37,848 nt of DNA from Clostridium sp. SM-530-WT-3G (lineage in GTDB: Bacteria > Bacillota > Clostridia > Clostridiales > Clostridiaceae). Position numbers and translations under genes: made by a program. Positions 15,877 through 25,228 of this stretch are shown in pieces (within the stretch, counting starts at the first letter, position 1; each line of letters starts with the position of its first letter). A model generated the notes under the pieces. That model worked only from the letters and a program-made list of their open reading frames with translations. It did no database searches and was not told the DNA's origin. The stretch lies in assembly GCF_012843905.1 (NCBI RefSeq), contig NZ_JABAGC010000033.1:1-37848 (forward strand), in the 5' to 3' direction.

Positions 15877-17250
15877 TTAACTATTAAATTTTTCTTTATC
15901 TAATGCACCAGTGCTCTTTGCAACTGCAACTGCTGCTACCATAGATCCATCAACGTTTATCATTGTACGTCCCATATCTAAAATTGGATCTATTGCAAGA
16001 ATTCCTCCTGCCATTGGGAAAAACGCTCCCATACCCATACCTGAAATTACAACAGATACAGCCATTGTTGCTGTTCCTGGAAGTCCTGCTATTCCAAGGG
16101 AACTTATTACTATAATAACTAAAAGCATTCCATAGAAACTAAAATCCATTGGTGTTCCAGACATATTTGCAATTGTTACAGCCATAAGTGCTGGATAAAT
16201 TGCAGCACATCCGTTCATACCCATGTTAGCACCAAGGCTACCTACAAAACTAGAAACCCCGTCATCAATTCCTACTTTATTAGTTAAAGCTTCTATTGTA
16301 ACTGGAAGAGTTCCTAAACTTGAACGTGAAGTAAATGCTAAAATTAATGGTTCTGCAACATTTCTTATGTACTTTATTGGATTTAATCCATTTGCTGCAA
16401 CTATGATAAGGTGAATTATAAATACTATTATAATACTTACATATGTAGCTGCTATAAACTTTAGAACACTTATTATTGCTGGTAATCCTCTTCCAGCAAT
16501 TGTATTAGCAAGTAATGCTACTACAGCATATGGCATAAATTTAATTACTGTCATTGCTACACTAGTCATTATCTTATATAAAGCTTCTGTTAAATCAACC
16601 ATTGGTTGAACAACATCTGCATACTTTTTGCTAAGTCTCTTTATTGCTATGCCAATAAATGCTGCAAATATTACAACACCAACTATATTAGCATCTGCCA
16701 TAGCTTTTACCGGATTAGATGGTAAAAGTTCTCTTAAAGTATCTACAACCGGTTTTATTTCCTTCATTTGACTTTGAGATGTTACTGCTACTTCTCCAAC
16801 TCCAAGTTTAAATAAGTTTCCTACAACTATTCCTACTATAGCTGCTAATGCTGCTGTGCCAAGAAGCATAAATAGTGACTTTGAAGTAAGTTTACCTAGG
16901 TTTTGGTCACCTTTCATGTTAATAATAACTCTTAATATTGAAAAGAATACTAATGGAACTACAAGCATCTTTAATAAATCCATAAAGCCGTATCCAACTA
17001 AGCCATACCATTTTATAGTTTCATTTATCCATGCTATATTTGTAGTATCTTCTGGGAATTTAGCAACAAGTTGTATTAGTAATCCTAATAATAACCCTAT
17101 TACAGTAGCTGCTATCATACGTTTGGAAAATTTAACTTTTTTCTTTTCCATAACTCTTATTCCACAGAATATTGCCAATAATATTGCTATGAATATTATT
17201 GGAAGAAAACTGGTAATCATCAAAAATTCTGTAAAAAACGTACTATTCAT
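15877..17250 (-). CDS. tcyP: Cation:dicarboxylate/amino-acid symporter, TcyP (L-cystine) type
   Basis: 457 aa, DAACS (SLC1) family. Family blocks are seen in order: YGLVGYGFMDLLKMLVVPLV, VVIFAAFIGIAI, the serine-rich hairpin AFTSRSSLGTLP, NMGMNGCAAIYPALMAV, and DMGRTMINVDGSM. The layout and several segments match B. subtilis TcyP (the YhcL type) better than GltP or DctA, so sodium- or proton-driven L-cystine uptake is the best guess; glutamate or another substrate cannot be excluded. Two adjacent ATGs exist; the second (17250) is 6 nt from GAGGAG and preferred. Monocistronic. Candidate promoter at 17315-17343. Confidence 0.85.
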   Translation of the reverse strand: MNSTFFTEFLMITSFLPIIFIAILLAIFCGIRVMEKKKVKFSKRMIAATVIGLLLGLLIQLVAKFPEDTTNIAWINETIKWYGLVGYGFMDLLKMLVVPLVFFSILRVIINMKGDQNLGKLTSKSLFMLLGTAALAAIVGIVVGNLFKLGVGEVAVTSQSQMKEIKPVVDTLRELLPSNPVKAMADANIVGVVIFAAFIGIAIKRLSKKYADVVQPMVDLTEALYKIMTSVAMTVIKFMPYAVVALLANTIAGRGLPAIISVLKFIAATYVSIIIVFIIHLIIVAANGLNPIKYIRNVAEPLILAFTSRSSLGTLPVTIEALTNKVGIDDGVSSFVGSLGANMGMNGCAAIYPALMAVTIANMSGTPMDFSFYGMLLVIIVISSLGIAGLPGTATMAVSVVISGMGMGAFFPMAGGILAIDPILDMGRTMINVDGSMVAAVAVAKSTGALDKEKFNS

Positions 17251-17314
17251 CATTATCTCCTCTATTGTTCTTATAATTCCTATCTTTTTACTATGTTTTA
17301 TTCAACATTTTTAT

Positions 17315-17343
17315 ATCTTATCATTCCTATCAGATTAAGTCAA
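17315..17343 (-). promoter_or_regulatory. Candidate tcyP promoter
   Basis: -35 TTGACT (17338-17343), 17-bp spacer, -10 TAAGAT (17315-17320) on the - strand. Confidence 0.4.
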
Positions 17344-17538
17344 TATAAATATTTACCATACATATATTAATCACTATAATTTTATAAAAAATTAACAAAT
17401 TCAATATTCATTATTTATTATGTTTTAAATATTTTTTAATATTCATTAAAATAATTTTTGTAACAACTTACAACCCTTTATTTTAAAAATAAGGTTTATT
17501 TTTACATTTATCTAGTTTATACTTAACATATAACACTT

Positions 17539-17552
17539 TGAACACGTTAACA
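17539..17552 (+). promoter_or_regulatory. LacI/CcpA-type operator (cre-like) before kdgK
   Basis: TGAACACGTTAACA matches the cre consensus TGWAANCGNTNWCA at all but one position, with the central CG of LacI-family operators. It lies 45 bp before the kdgK start. CcpA, or the window's own LacI-type protein, could bind. Confidence 0.55.
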
Positions 17553-17596
17553 ATAAAAATAAATGTATATTTAATTTATTAAAGGAGTGATTTTTA

Positions 17597-18586
17597 ATGG
17601 GTAAAATAGTGACATTAGGTGAAATTATGCTAAGGCTTTCACCAGATGGATATAATAGATTTTCTCAAGCAAAACAATTTAATGCATTCTATGGTGGAAG
17701 TGAAGCAAATGTATCTGCTTCCCTTGCTACTTTTGGAAAAGAAACAAGCTATGTAACAAAACTTCCTGATAACCCTATAGCTCAATGTGCAATTAATGAA
17801 CTACGAAAATATGGTGTTGATACTAGAGATATAGTGCGTGGTGGTAATAGAATGGGCCTCTATTTCTGTGAAAATGGTGAATCTCAAAGGCCAGCCAAAC
17901 TTGTTTATGATAGAAAAGATTCTGCAATAGCAACAGCTAAAAGAAATGATTTTAACTGGGACAAAATATTTAAAGATGCTGAATGGTTCCACTTTTCAGG
18001 AATTACTCCAGCACTTTCACCTGAATGTGCTCAAATCACATTAGATGCTGTAAAAGCTGCTAAAAAACACGGATTAACAGTAAGTGTTGACTTAAATTAC
18101 AGAGAAAACTTATGGGGAGTTGAAGAATTCAGTAAATCTATGCTTGACCTTTTACAATACTGTGATGTAAGTTATGGAAGTATTGAAGAAGTTGAAATGA
18201 CTATAGCTTCTAATGGAGCTAAAGATGTAGAAACTTTACTAAAAGAAATGGTAAAAAAATATGATTTAAAATATTCATGTGTAATTTTAAGAAATAGATT
18301 TACTGCTGAAGATGTAGACTGGATGGCATTATTACATGATGGTGAAAAAGCTTATAAATCTAAAAAATATAATATTCACATAGCAGATAATATAGGTGGT
18401 GGAGATGCATTTGGTGCCTCATTAATTTATGCTATTACTTCTGAATTTTCAAAACAAGATATAATTGAATATGCTACTGCTGGCTCATGCTTGAAATATA
18501 GTATAAATGGCGATGTAAACCTTTCAACCACAGATGAAGTTATAAATCTTATGAATGGTGATGGTTCAGGAAAAGTAAGCAGATAA
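17597..18586 (+). CDS. kdgK: 2-dehydro-3-deoxygluconokinase (PfkB family)
   Basis: 329 aa, the usual length. N-terminal KIVTLGEIMLRLSP and FYGGSEANVSASLA form the substrate-binding part. The C-terminal PfkB signature is DNIGGGDAFGASLIYA, with catalytic D270; GGGD instead of GAGD is normal for KdgK. It phosphorylates 2-keto-3-deoxygluconate, the intermediate of pectin/uronate breakdown, to KDPG in the cytosol. No KDPG aldolase is adjacent. AAAGGAGTG is well spaced from the ATG. A cre-like operator upstream suggests catabolite control. Another PfkB sugar specificity is possible but less likely. Confidence 0.85.
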   Translation: MGKIVTLGEIMLRLSPDGYNRFSQAKQFNAFYGGSEANVSASLATFGKETSYVTKLPDNPIAQCAINELRKYGVDTRDIVRGGNRMGLYFCENGESQRPAKLVYDRKDSAIATAKRNDFNWDKIFKDAEWFHFSGITPALSPECAQITLDAVKAAKKHGLTVSVDLNYRENLWGVEEFSKSMLDLLQYCDVSYGSIEEVEMTIASNGAKDVETLLKEMVKKYDLKYSCVILRNRFTAEDVDWMALLHDGEKAYKSKKYNIHIADNIGGGDAFGASLIYAITSEFSKQDIIEYATAGSCLKYSINGDVNLSTTDEVINLMNGDGSGKVSR

Positions 18587-18612
18587 ATATACACCTTAAC
18601 AATATATTAGAA

Positions 18613-18648
18613 AAGGATACCTGTTTCAAATTCCCAGGTATTCTTTTT
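18613..18648 (+). terminator. kdgK terminator
   Basis: 9-bp stem GGATACCTG / CAGGTATTC with one G-U pair, followed by TTTTT. Confidence 0.75.
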
Positions 18649-18681
18649 GGTTAATTTTCTCAACTAATTCTAATATAGAAA

Positions 18682-18722
18682 AAAGGAACGGCTATAATAA
18701 TTAATAAGTGAGCAGTTCCTTT
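18682..18722 (-). terminator. Terminator of the nitroreductase gene
   Basis: 12-bp stem with one mismatch (AAAGGAACTGCT / AGCCGTTCCTTT) and T-run on the - strand. Confidence 0.75.
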
Positions 18723-18777
18723 GCTTTCTAAGATATAAATCATTAAAATTCATTAAATTTTAAAAACTAAAATCTAT

Positions 18778-19299
18778 CTATTTTATTATTTTAATTGTTC
18801 CTTCTTTTCTTTCCTTAACTATTCCTTCTTGATCTGGGTATCCTATAGAAGCCATTCCCCATACAATATGATTTTCAGGAATTTCAAATTCATTTAGTAA
18901 TTCTCTTACTTCTTTTTCATCACATATAGTTTTAAGCTGATTAATCCAACATGAACCTATACCTAATGAATTAGCCATTAAGAAAATATTTTCTAATGCG
19001 CAAGAACTGTCAGCTAAGCCATTTGAATTCTCTCTATCATTAGATACTAAAATTAATGTTGGTGGTGCATAAAAATTATACCCTTCATTACGACCTAATT
19101 TTTCTCTTACTACTTTTGCAAGTACTTCTATCTTTTCTTTATTTTGAAGTACAGTAAACTTCCAAGATTGCTTATTCATACCACTTGGAGCATATATAGC
19201 TGCTTTTAAGATTAAGTCTAATTCTTCATCTTTAATTTGTTCTGGCTTAAATTTTCTTATACTTCTTCTTGTTAAAATATTATTTAAAACTTCGTTCAT
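18778..19299 (-). CDS. Nitroreductase-family flavoprotein
   Basis: 173 aa. FMN-binding features of the family are visible: ILTRRSIRKFKPEQI at the N-terminus, APSGMNKQSWKF, and IGSCWINQL near 120. It would use NAD(P)H to reduce nitro compounds, quinones or flavins; the natural substrate is unknown. The start is ATG 19299, since GAGGTG 6 nt upstream is the ribosome binding site; the in-frame GTG at 19308 is part of that site. It follows a flavodoxin-like gene after 71 nt, probably the same transcript. Confidence 0.85.
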   Translation of the reverse strand: MNEVLNNILTRRSIRKFKPEQIKDEELDLILKAAIYAPSGMNKQSWKFTVLQNKEKIEVLAKVVREKLGRNEGYNFYAPPTLILVSNDRENSNGLADSSCALENIFLMANSLGIGSCWINQLKTICDEKEVRELLNEFEIPENHIVWGMASIGYPDQEGIVKERKEGTIKIIK

Positions 19300-19370
19300 A
19301 AATAACACCTCTTTCGCATATTAAAAATTTATATCCTTATAATATATCATATCGTAATAATAAGCTACAA

Positions 19371-19853
19371 TTAAAATATTTGTTTTACTTTCTTAGCTAT
19401 TCTCTCACCAAATATTCTTGCATTTTCATCTTCATTTTCAGAAATTTCATTTATATGAACATATCCTAAATGAGTCTTAGGTTTTCCAAATGCTGTTCCT
19501 CCTGAATAAACCATCATACCTTTTACCATAATTTGATTTATTATTGAAAGCAAGGCCACATCTGCGCCTCCAGCAATACTGTTTGCAGTAGCAAAACATG
19601 CACCTAATTTTCCTTCTAATTTATATCCATTTGATTCATCTATCCACTTCTTTAATTCCCAGGAAATATTCGCATAATAAGTTGGTGTTCCAAAGATAAT
19701 TCCATCTGAATCATTAACAAATTCTTTATCTATATTTTCTAAACTCATAGATTTAACTTCAATTCCTTCTACTCTCTTAACTCCATCTTCTATTAATTTT
19801 GCAACTCTTTCTGTTTTTCCAGTTCTACTACTATATACTATTGATATTTTCAT
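19371..19853 (-). CDS. Flavodoxin-family protein
   Basis: 160 aa. The FMN phosphate loop is YSSRTGKTERVA near the N-terminus, followed by FGTPTYYANISWELKKWID (about 54-72), and a glycine-rich GGTAFG near 118. The layout resembles WrbA-type NAD(P)H:quinone oxidoreductases or low-potential electron carriers. ATG with GGAGG upstream. Lies just upstream of the nitroreductase gene, suggesting a shared redox or stress function. Confidence 0.85.
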   Translation of the reverse strand: MKISIVYSSRTGKTERVAKLIEDGVKRVEGIEVKSMSLENIDKEFVNDSDGIIFGTPTYYANISWELKKWIDESNGYKLEGKLGACFATANSIAGGADVALLSIINQIMVKGMMVYSGGTAFGKPKTHLGYVHINEISENEDENARIFGERIAKKVKQIF

Positions 19854-19924
19854 TACAACCCCTCCATTTATATCACTAATCTTTTAGTATTTTTTTACAT
19901 ATAATGATCTTATCACCAAAGAAA

Positions 19925-19954
19925 ATAGATGACAATTAATCAATTATCATCTAT
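19925..19954 (-). terminator. Terminator of the YibE/F gene
   Basis: 13-bp stem with one G-U-type mismatch and 4-nt loop, T-rich tail on the - strand. Confidence 0.7.
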
Positions 19955-19965
19955 CAAATCCCCCT

Positions 19966-21135
19966 TTAATAATTTTCTAATTTTAATACCTTTTTAGAGC
20001 ATTTTACTGTACTTTTAGATCTTTCTGTAAGCAATATCCCACTTGTTATAGCAGTAAAAGGTGCTACAGTAATAAGTCCAAAACTTCCTATTAATGTATG
20101 AAGTATTTCTGCTGATACATATTTTAAGTTTAATATATTAATTATTGGTGTTCCTTGAGCAGTAAATACCATAAGTAATCCTATATAGCCTCCTGAATAT
20201 GCCAGTAAAAGTGTTGTCATCATAGTTCCCATAATTGATCGTCCAATAGTAATTCCTGATTTTACAGCTTCTTTCTTTGTAATATTAGGCTTTTTATTTA
20301 TAACTTCTGCTACAGCTGATGTTATATCCACAGCCACATCCATCACTGCACCAGATGATGCTATAAATATGCTTGATATAAAAATTTTAGTTAAATTTAA
20401 ACTTTCATATCCTGAATATAAAAGTGTCTCAGAATATGGAATAACAGCACCATGAATTTTAAACTTGCTTACAAAATATAATGATAAAAAACAAGTTACT
20501 AAGCTTCCTGATAATGCACCTAATATTGCTGCCAATGACTTTTTGTCTATACCATAAACCAATCCAATTATCACACTTGTAAGTATAATTGTAATTAATA
20601 TTCCTACCACAACTGGATTATACCCCTTCAAAAACATTGGAATTAGTATCTTCCACATGGCAAGTATCGTAAATATAAAAGAAAGTATTGCCTTAATACC
20701 AACCGCTCCTGAAAATCCTATTAGAAATATTATAAATATGAAAGTAAGCAATATCTCATAATTTATCCTATAATGGTCTACCAGTGTTACAACCCGCATT
20801 TCATTATCTGTATAATCTACAGTTACCAAGGCCTTATCTCCTTCACTGAATATTTTATCTTGTTCAAGTGATCCAGATAACCTGTTAGTAGCTGTAATTG
20901 TCTTCCCCTTAAACTTTCCCTGAAGAATTTCTACATCACATAATTGTTCTCCTGTCTTTATAAGTCCATTTTCTATTATAAAGGTCTCATCAGTTGAAAT
21001 TATTCTCGCACTTACCCTCTCTGTATTTTCATATATCTTCTGTGGAAATTGATCAGGTAATATCATCATTATTACTATAAAAATTAATGTTATTATCACT
21101 GGAATCGTATTGCGCCTATTAGTATCTTTTAACAT
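19966..21135 (-). CDS. YibE/F-family membrane protein
   Basis: 389 aa. One N-terminal helix (about 12-27) is followed by an extracytoplasmic beta domain (about 40-115, with VEILQGKFKGKTITATN). Then come about seven membrane helices carrying the family blocks SGAVMDVAVDITSAVAE, IGRSIMGTMMTTLLLAYSGG and APFTAI. YibE/F proteins are widespread in Firmicutes with no established function; transport has been suggested. It follows the alkaline phosphatase gene by about 80 nt in the same direction and may be partly co-transcribed. Confidence 0.82.
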   Translation of the reverse strand: MLKDTNRRNTIPVIITLIFIVIMMILPDQFPQKIYENTERVSARIISTDETFIIENGLIKTGEQLCDVEILQGKFKGKTITATNRLSGSLEQDKIFSEGDKALVTVDYTDNEMRVVTLVDHYRINYEILLTFIFIIFLIGFSGAVGIKAILSFIFTILAMWKILIPMFLKGYNPVVVGILITIILTSVIIGLVYGIDKKSLAAILGALSGSLVTCFLSLYFVSKFKIHGAVIPYSETLLYSGYESLNLTKIFISSIFIASSGAVMDVAVDITSAVAEVINKKPNITKKEAVKSGITIGRSIMGTMMTTLLLAYSGGYIGLLMVFTAQGTPIINILNLKYVSAEILHTLIGSFGLITVAPFTAITSGILLTERSKSTVKCSKKVLKLENY

Positions 21136-21154
21136 TCTATTCTCCTCTTTATAG

Positions 21155-21200
21155 AAATAATATTATATTTAATCCCCCTTTAAATATAATATTTTTATTT
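21155..21200 (-). terminator. AT-rich hairpin after the alkaline phosphatase gene
   Basis: Imperfect 16-17 bp AT-only stem with a C-rich loop. Probably a weak terminator or attenuator before the YibE/F gene; the T-tail is poor. Confidence 0.4.
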
Positions 21201-21216
21201 AGAAAACTCCTTTATA

Positions 21217-22776
21217 CTAATCAACTTTTGTTATTTCTTTTAACTTCTTAAATACATCTGTATTGTCATAATATCCATTAAACATTTCCTGACCAACCCC
21301 TTTAGCCATTAATGCAACAGGTATTCCTGTATGACTGTATGAACTGTATGATACTCCTGATTTATTATTTAGTATATGTGTAAGAGTTACTGAAAATGGT
21401 TCATAAGACCCATACATTACTGTTTCATTTTGATCTAATTTCCTATCCTCTTTTGCAGTCATGCTTTTTTCATATGATGCTTTAATCCTTGCCTCTTCTT
21501 CAGAAGTTAATACCATTCCTCCCTTAGTAGAATCTCCTGCACTTCCAGCTCTTTTTAATCCGAATAATCTTTCTACATCTTTCATAGCATCATCAAATGA
21601 AGTCTTATTTTCCCTATATTTAGCTATATACCTATCAAAGTCAGTATACGATAATTTCTGATTGGATAAGTTTTGTAAATAAGTCTCATAATTTGTACCT
21701 GCAAAACCTAGTGTAAGTCCACCAGTTTCATGGTCACCAGTTACTAATATAAGTGTTTCATCTGGATGCTCATTATAAAAATCTATAGCTTCTTGCACTG
21801 CATCGTTGAATGAATTAACTTCATTTATAGTACTTGCTGCATCATTAGCATGACCAGCCCAGTCAATCTTTCCTCCTTCAACCATCATAAAAAATCCAGT
21901 ATCATTATTTAATAATTCAATCCCCTTTTTAGTATAATCAGCTAATGATAATTCACTTTCATCTCTATCTATACTATATTTTAATGCTCCACTCTCCTTT
22001 TCAACTTCATTTTCAGGGCAAATAGCAATAACTTTCTCATCACCTTTCTTTAAACTTGTAATTTCTTCTTTAGTATCTGCTATCTTATATCCCTTCTCCT
22101 TTGCTAAATCAGCAATTTTAGGCTTCCCTTGTTCTTTTACTTCTTTAGAATCATCAGATAGAAATTTACCACCTGCAAAATAATCAAAATCACTATCAAC
22201 TAATTGAAGCCCCATATCATAATATTTACTTCTTGCAGGTACATGAGCATAATATGCTCCAGGTGTCGCATGGTCTATATTTACAGAAGATACTATTCCT
22301 ATTTTATATCCTAACTGTTTCTTTAATTTTTCAGTTATAGTTTCGTATGACTTTGTTTTAGTTTCATCCATATTTATTACACTACTTAACGTTTTGTTTC
22401 CTGTTGAAAGTGAAGTTGCAGTAGATGCTGAATCTGGACACAGTGATGTAGAATCATAAGTTGTTACTGTTCCTGTTACTGGAAAATTCATAAAAGAAAG
22501 TTTTTCATTAGTAGGATAATTTCCTTGACTTGCATTAATGGGTCCTTTACTTTTTACACCATTAAAATATTCTGTAACTTGAATTTGAGGAAAACTCATT
22601 CCATCACCAATAAACATAAAAATATATTTAGGCTTTTTCCCTTCATAATTTTGAGATACTGACGCACTTACCTTTTGATTAATTGTATTAACTCTTGAAT
22701 TTAGATTATATCCAATACCACTTACTATTGCTAAAGTTAGTATTCCTAAAATTATTTTTCTTGCAGTTTTATTCAT
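21217..22776 (-). CDS. Secreted/anchored alkaline phosphatase
   Basis: About 519 aa. N-terminal hydrophobic segment (about residues 8-24) for export. Catalytic and metal residues of the PhoA superfamily are visible: D58 in MFIGDGMS, the nucleophile S116 in CPDSASTAT, VNIDHATPGAYYAH, VEGGKIDWAGHAND, TGDHETGG and a C-terminal YSHTGIPV. It hydrolyses phosphomonoesters outside the cell to supply phosphate. AGGAGG (22788-22793) is only 2 nt from ATG 22785 and 11 nt from ATG 22776, so the second is slightly favoured. PHO-box-like repeats upstream suggest induction by phosphate starvation. Confidence 0.9.
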   Translation of the reverse strand: MNKTARKIILGILTLAIVSGIGYNLNSRVNTINQKVSASVSQNYEGKKPKYIFMFIGDGMSFPQIQVTEYFNGVKSKGPINASQGNYPTNEKLSFMNFPVTGTVTTYDSTSLCPDSASTATSLSTGNKTLSSVINMDETKTKSYETITEKLKKQLGYKIGIVSSVNIDHATPGAYYAHVPARSKYYDMGLQLVDSDFDYFAGGKFLSDDSKEVKEQGKPKIADLAKEKGYKIADTKEEITSLKKGDEKVIAICPENEVEKESGALKYSIDRDESELSLADYTKKGIELLNNDTGFFMMVEGGKIDWAGHANDAASTINEVNSFNDAVQEAIDFYNEHPDETLILVTGDHETGGLTLGFAGTNYETYLQNLSNQKLSYTDFDRYIAKYRENKTSFDDAMKDVERLFGLKRAGSAGDSTKGGMVLTSEEEARIKASYEKSMTAKEDRKLDQNETVMYGSYEPFSVTLTHILNNKSGVSYSSYSHTGIPVALMAKGVGQEMFNGYYDNTDVFKKLKEITKVD

Positions 22777-22835
22777 TCTTAACATTACCTCCTAATAATA
22801 TTATTTTTTTCTATAACATTAATATATATTGATTT

Positions 22836-22884
22836 TGTTAAGTGCCCTTTATGATAAAGTAAAAAAATGTAAAATAATTGTTAA
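22836..22884 (-). promoter_or_regulatory. PHO-box-like direct repeats before the alkaline phosphatase gene
   Basis: On the - strand: TTAACA (22884-22879), TTTACA (22873-22868, 11 bp on), TTTACT (22863-22858, 10 bp on) and TTAACA again (22841-22836, two turns on). Gram-positive PhoP binds TT(A/C/T)ACA repeats with 11-bp period, and the gene is a phosphatase. Confidence 0.55.
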
Positions 22885-23017
22885 AATTAATTAAGCTCCT
22901 ATATTAAAAAATACCTTTAATATATAAGCTTAATTTAACTCTTACTTAACCCATATTATTTAATTCTAAAATAATCACTAAAGAGAAACTTCAACCTTTA
23001 GAAATAATGTTAAAAAT

Positions 23018-23065
23018 AAAAAAGCTTTAACACAGTAATTTTAAACTACTAATGCTAAGCTTTTT
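23018..23065 (-). terminator. Terminator of the polyamine operon
   Basis: Interrupted hairpin whose base is AAAAAGCTT / AAGCTTTTTT, with T-run on the - strand just after speB. Confidence 0.75.
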
Positions 23066-23081
23066 CACTATAAATCTTTAC

Positions 23082-23927
23082 TTAATATACTGCTAAAAGC
23101 AATTCACGTAACACCTTACATGCTGTTGCTGTTGAGCTTCCACTTTGATCATATATAGGACTTAATTCATTTACATCCATTCCTACAATATTAAGTTTAG
23201 AAACTTTAAGAATTGCACCTAACAATTCCATGAATGTAACTCCTCCCGCTTCTGGTGTTCCTGTCCCTGGAAATACTGAAGGATCTAAAACATCTAAATC
23301 AATTGTGAAATATACAGGCTTATCTTTTAATTTTTCAACAACCTCTTCCAATCTATTAAAATTAAATTTGTTTGTGAATACATGATCTTTTCCCCAATAA
23401 ATCTCACTTCTATCTCCAGATCTTATTCCAAATTGAAATATTCTATCATCTCCAACTATATCCCAAACTCTATGCATTACTGTTGCATGAGATAATTCCT
23501 GACCTAAATATTCATCTCTTAAATCAGCATGTGCATCAAAATGCATCACATGTATATCTGGATATTCCTTTGCTACAGCTCTAAATGCACCTAAAGTAAC
23601 AAGATGTTCTCCACCTATCATACAAGGAATTTTTTTATCTTTTGCTATTTTTGATGTAAACTCCTCAATATCACTTAATGCACTTTCAGGACTTCCAAAT
23701 CGAAGTTCTAGGTCTCCTCCATCAAAAACACATATATCTTCTAAGTCTTTATCTTGATAAGTACTGTATGTCTCTATTCCAAAAGACTCACTTCTCATAG
23801 CCTTACTTGCAAATCTAGTTCCTGGCCTAAAGGATGTTGTTGAATCAAATGGTGCACCAAAAATTACAATCTTTGATTCATTATAATTATTATCACATCC
23901 TATAAATGTTTCAATATTCTTATTCAT
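23082..23927 (-). CDS. speB: Agmatinase
   Basis: 281 aa, ureohydrolase fold. The two-manganese ligands are present: H108 in GGEHLV, D131-H133-D135 in DAHADLRDEY, and D210/D212 in IDLDVLDPS followed by VFPGTGTPEAGG. It splits agmatine into putrescine and urea. As last gene of the operon it completes the route from arginine begun by SpeA. Length and the DLRDEY block fit agmatinase rather than arginase. Confidence 0.92.
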   Translation of the reverse strand: MNKNIETFIGCDNNYNESKIVIFGAPFDSTTSFRPGTRFASKAMRSESFGIETYSTYQDKDLEDICVFDGGDLELRFGSPESALSDIEEFTSKIAKDKKIPCMIGGEHLVTLGAFRAVAKEYPDIHVMHFDAHADLRDEYLGQELSHATVMHRVWDIVGDDRIFQFGIRSGDRSEIYWGKDHVFTNKFNFNRLEEVVEKLKDKPVYFTIDLDVLDPSVFPGTGTPEAGGVTFMELLGAILKVSKLNIVGMDVNELSPIYDQSGSSTATACKVLRELLLAVY

Positions 23928-24000
23928 TAATTACCCCCATAATAGCTATTTTTTATACGAATTTTTTACCTTATCTCAATTATTCAAACTACTTAATCAT

Positions 24001-25155
24001 CTAAGAAAGCCTGTTTCTAAAGTCTTCATATTTAAACTCTCTTATTACTTCTACTCCATTTTTTTCACTATACTTAATAATAGCAGGCAGATTTATCCCA
24101 TTAAAAGTATTATTTTTAACCATAGAATAATGGGCCATATCACAAAAAATTAATTTATCCCCAGCCTTTAATGGTTCCTTAAATGAATAATCCCCAATTA
24201 TATCCCCAGCTAGGCAAGTAGGCCCTCCAAGTCTATAAGTATATTCGTATTCATCAGGTTTTCCACTATTAATTATTTCTGGTCTGTAAGGCATTTCTAG
24301 TACATCAGGCATATGACATGCAGCAGAAGTATCTAATATAGCTATATTCATTCCATTTTTTATAACATCTAACACAGTTGCAACCAAAAATCCTGTATTT
24401 ATAGCAACTCCTTCACCTGGTTCAAGATAAATATCAACATCATATTTATCTTTCATATAATTTATACAGTTAATAAGCTTTTCCACATCGTAGCCACTTT
24501 TGGCAACATGATGTCCACCACCAAAGTTAAGCCATTTCATTTTATAAAGATATTTTCCAAACTTATCTTCAACCACTTTTAGCGTACGCTCTAATGTATC
24601 TGAATTCTGTTCACACATTGTATGAAAATGCAACCCATCTATTCCTTCAAGCTCATCCTCTTCAAAGTTTTCTAAAGTAACTCCCATTCTTGAATTCTTA
24701 AAGCATGGATTATATATATCTGTTTCTATTTCTGAATACTCAGGATTTATTCTTATTCCACATTCAATTTTCTTATTATTTTCAGTATTATATTTCTTAA
24801 TTTTATCCCTATAAAGTTTCCACTGGTTAAATGAATTAAAAACAATATGGTCACAATATTTCATTATTTCATCAAACTCATCTTCTCTATAAGCAGCTGC
24901 GTAAATATGTACTTGCTTTCCCATCTCTTCATATCCAAGTTTTGCTTCAAATAGTGAACTAGATGTAACACCTTTTAAATACTTAGCAACTAAAGGAAAT
25001 GTTGAGAACATTGAAAATCCCTTTAATGCCAAAATTATATTAGCTCCACTTTTCTGTTGAACATAATCTAAAACCTTAAGATTCTTTTCTAATAATCTTT
25101 CATCAACCAAATAGCATGGTGATGGCAATTTATTTATATCAATATTACTAAACAA
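24001..25155 (-). CDS. nspC: Carboxynorspermidine/carboxyspermidine decarboxylase
   Basis: 384 aa, PLP-dependent alanine-racemase-fold decarboxylase. K45 in ILALKGFSMF binds PLP. The HTMCEQ, LNFGGGHHV, EPGEGVAINTGF and CDMAHYSMVKNNTFNG blocks are typical of NspC. It decarboxylates carboxyspermidine (or carboxynorspermidine) to the polyamine. It lies 73 nt after its functional partner, the saccharopine-dehydrogenase-like synthase. Confidence 0.92.
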   Translation of the reverse strand: MFSNIDINKLPSPCYLVDERLLEKNLKVLDYVQQKSGANIILALKGFSMFSTFPLVAKYLKGVTSSSLFEAKLGYEEMGKQVHIYAAAYREDEFDEIMKYCDHIVFNSFNQWKLYRDKIKKYNTENNKKIECGIRINPEYSEIETDIYNPCFKNSRMGVTLENFEEDELEGIDGLHFHTMCEQNSDTLERTLKVVEDKFGKYLYKMKWLNFGGGHHVAKSGYDVEKLINCINYMKDKYDVDIYLEPGEGVAINTGFLVATVLDVIKNGMNIAILDTSAACHMPDVLEMPYRPEIINSGKPDEYEYTYRLGGPTCLAGDIIGDYSFKEPLKAGDKLIFCDMAHYSMVKNNTFNGINLPAIIKYSEKNGVEVIREFKYEDFRNRLS

Positions 25156-25228
25156 TTATCTTCCTACTTTCTTAAATAAATGCTGCCATGTTTCTAAAAT
25201 CATAGCAGCACTCAATTTCATATATAAA

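Larger units (their letters stand above)
17254..17596. other. Divergent control region tcyP / kdgK
   Basis: 343 bp between divergent genes. It holds the tcyP promoter candidate and the operator in front of kdgK, and is otherwise AT-rich without visible RNA structure such as a T-box or S-box. Confidence 0.5.

Noticed and set aside
16856..17338. 160-aa + strand frame across the tcyP start
   Set aside because: Antisense shadow of a well-conserved transporter, without ribosome binding site.
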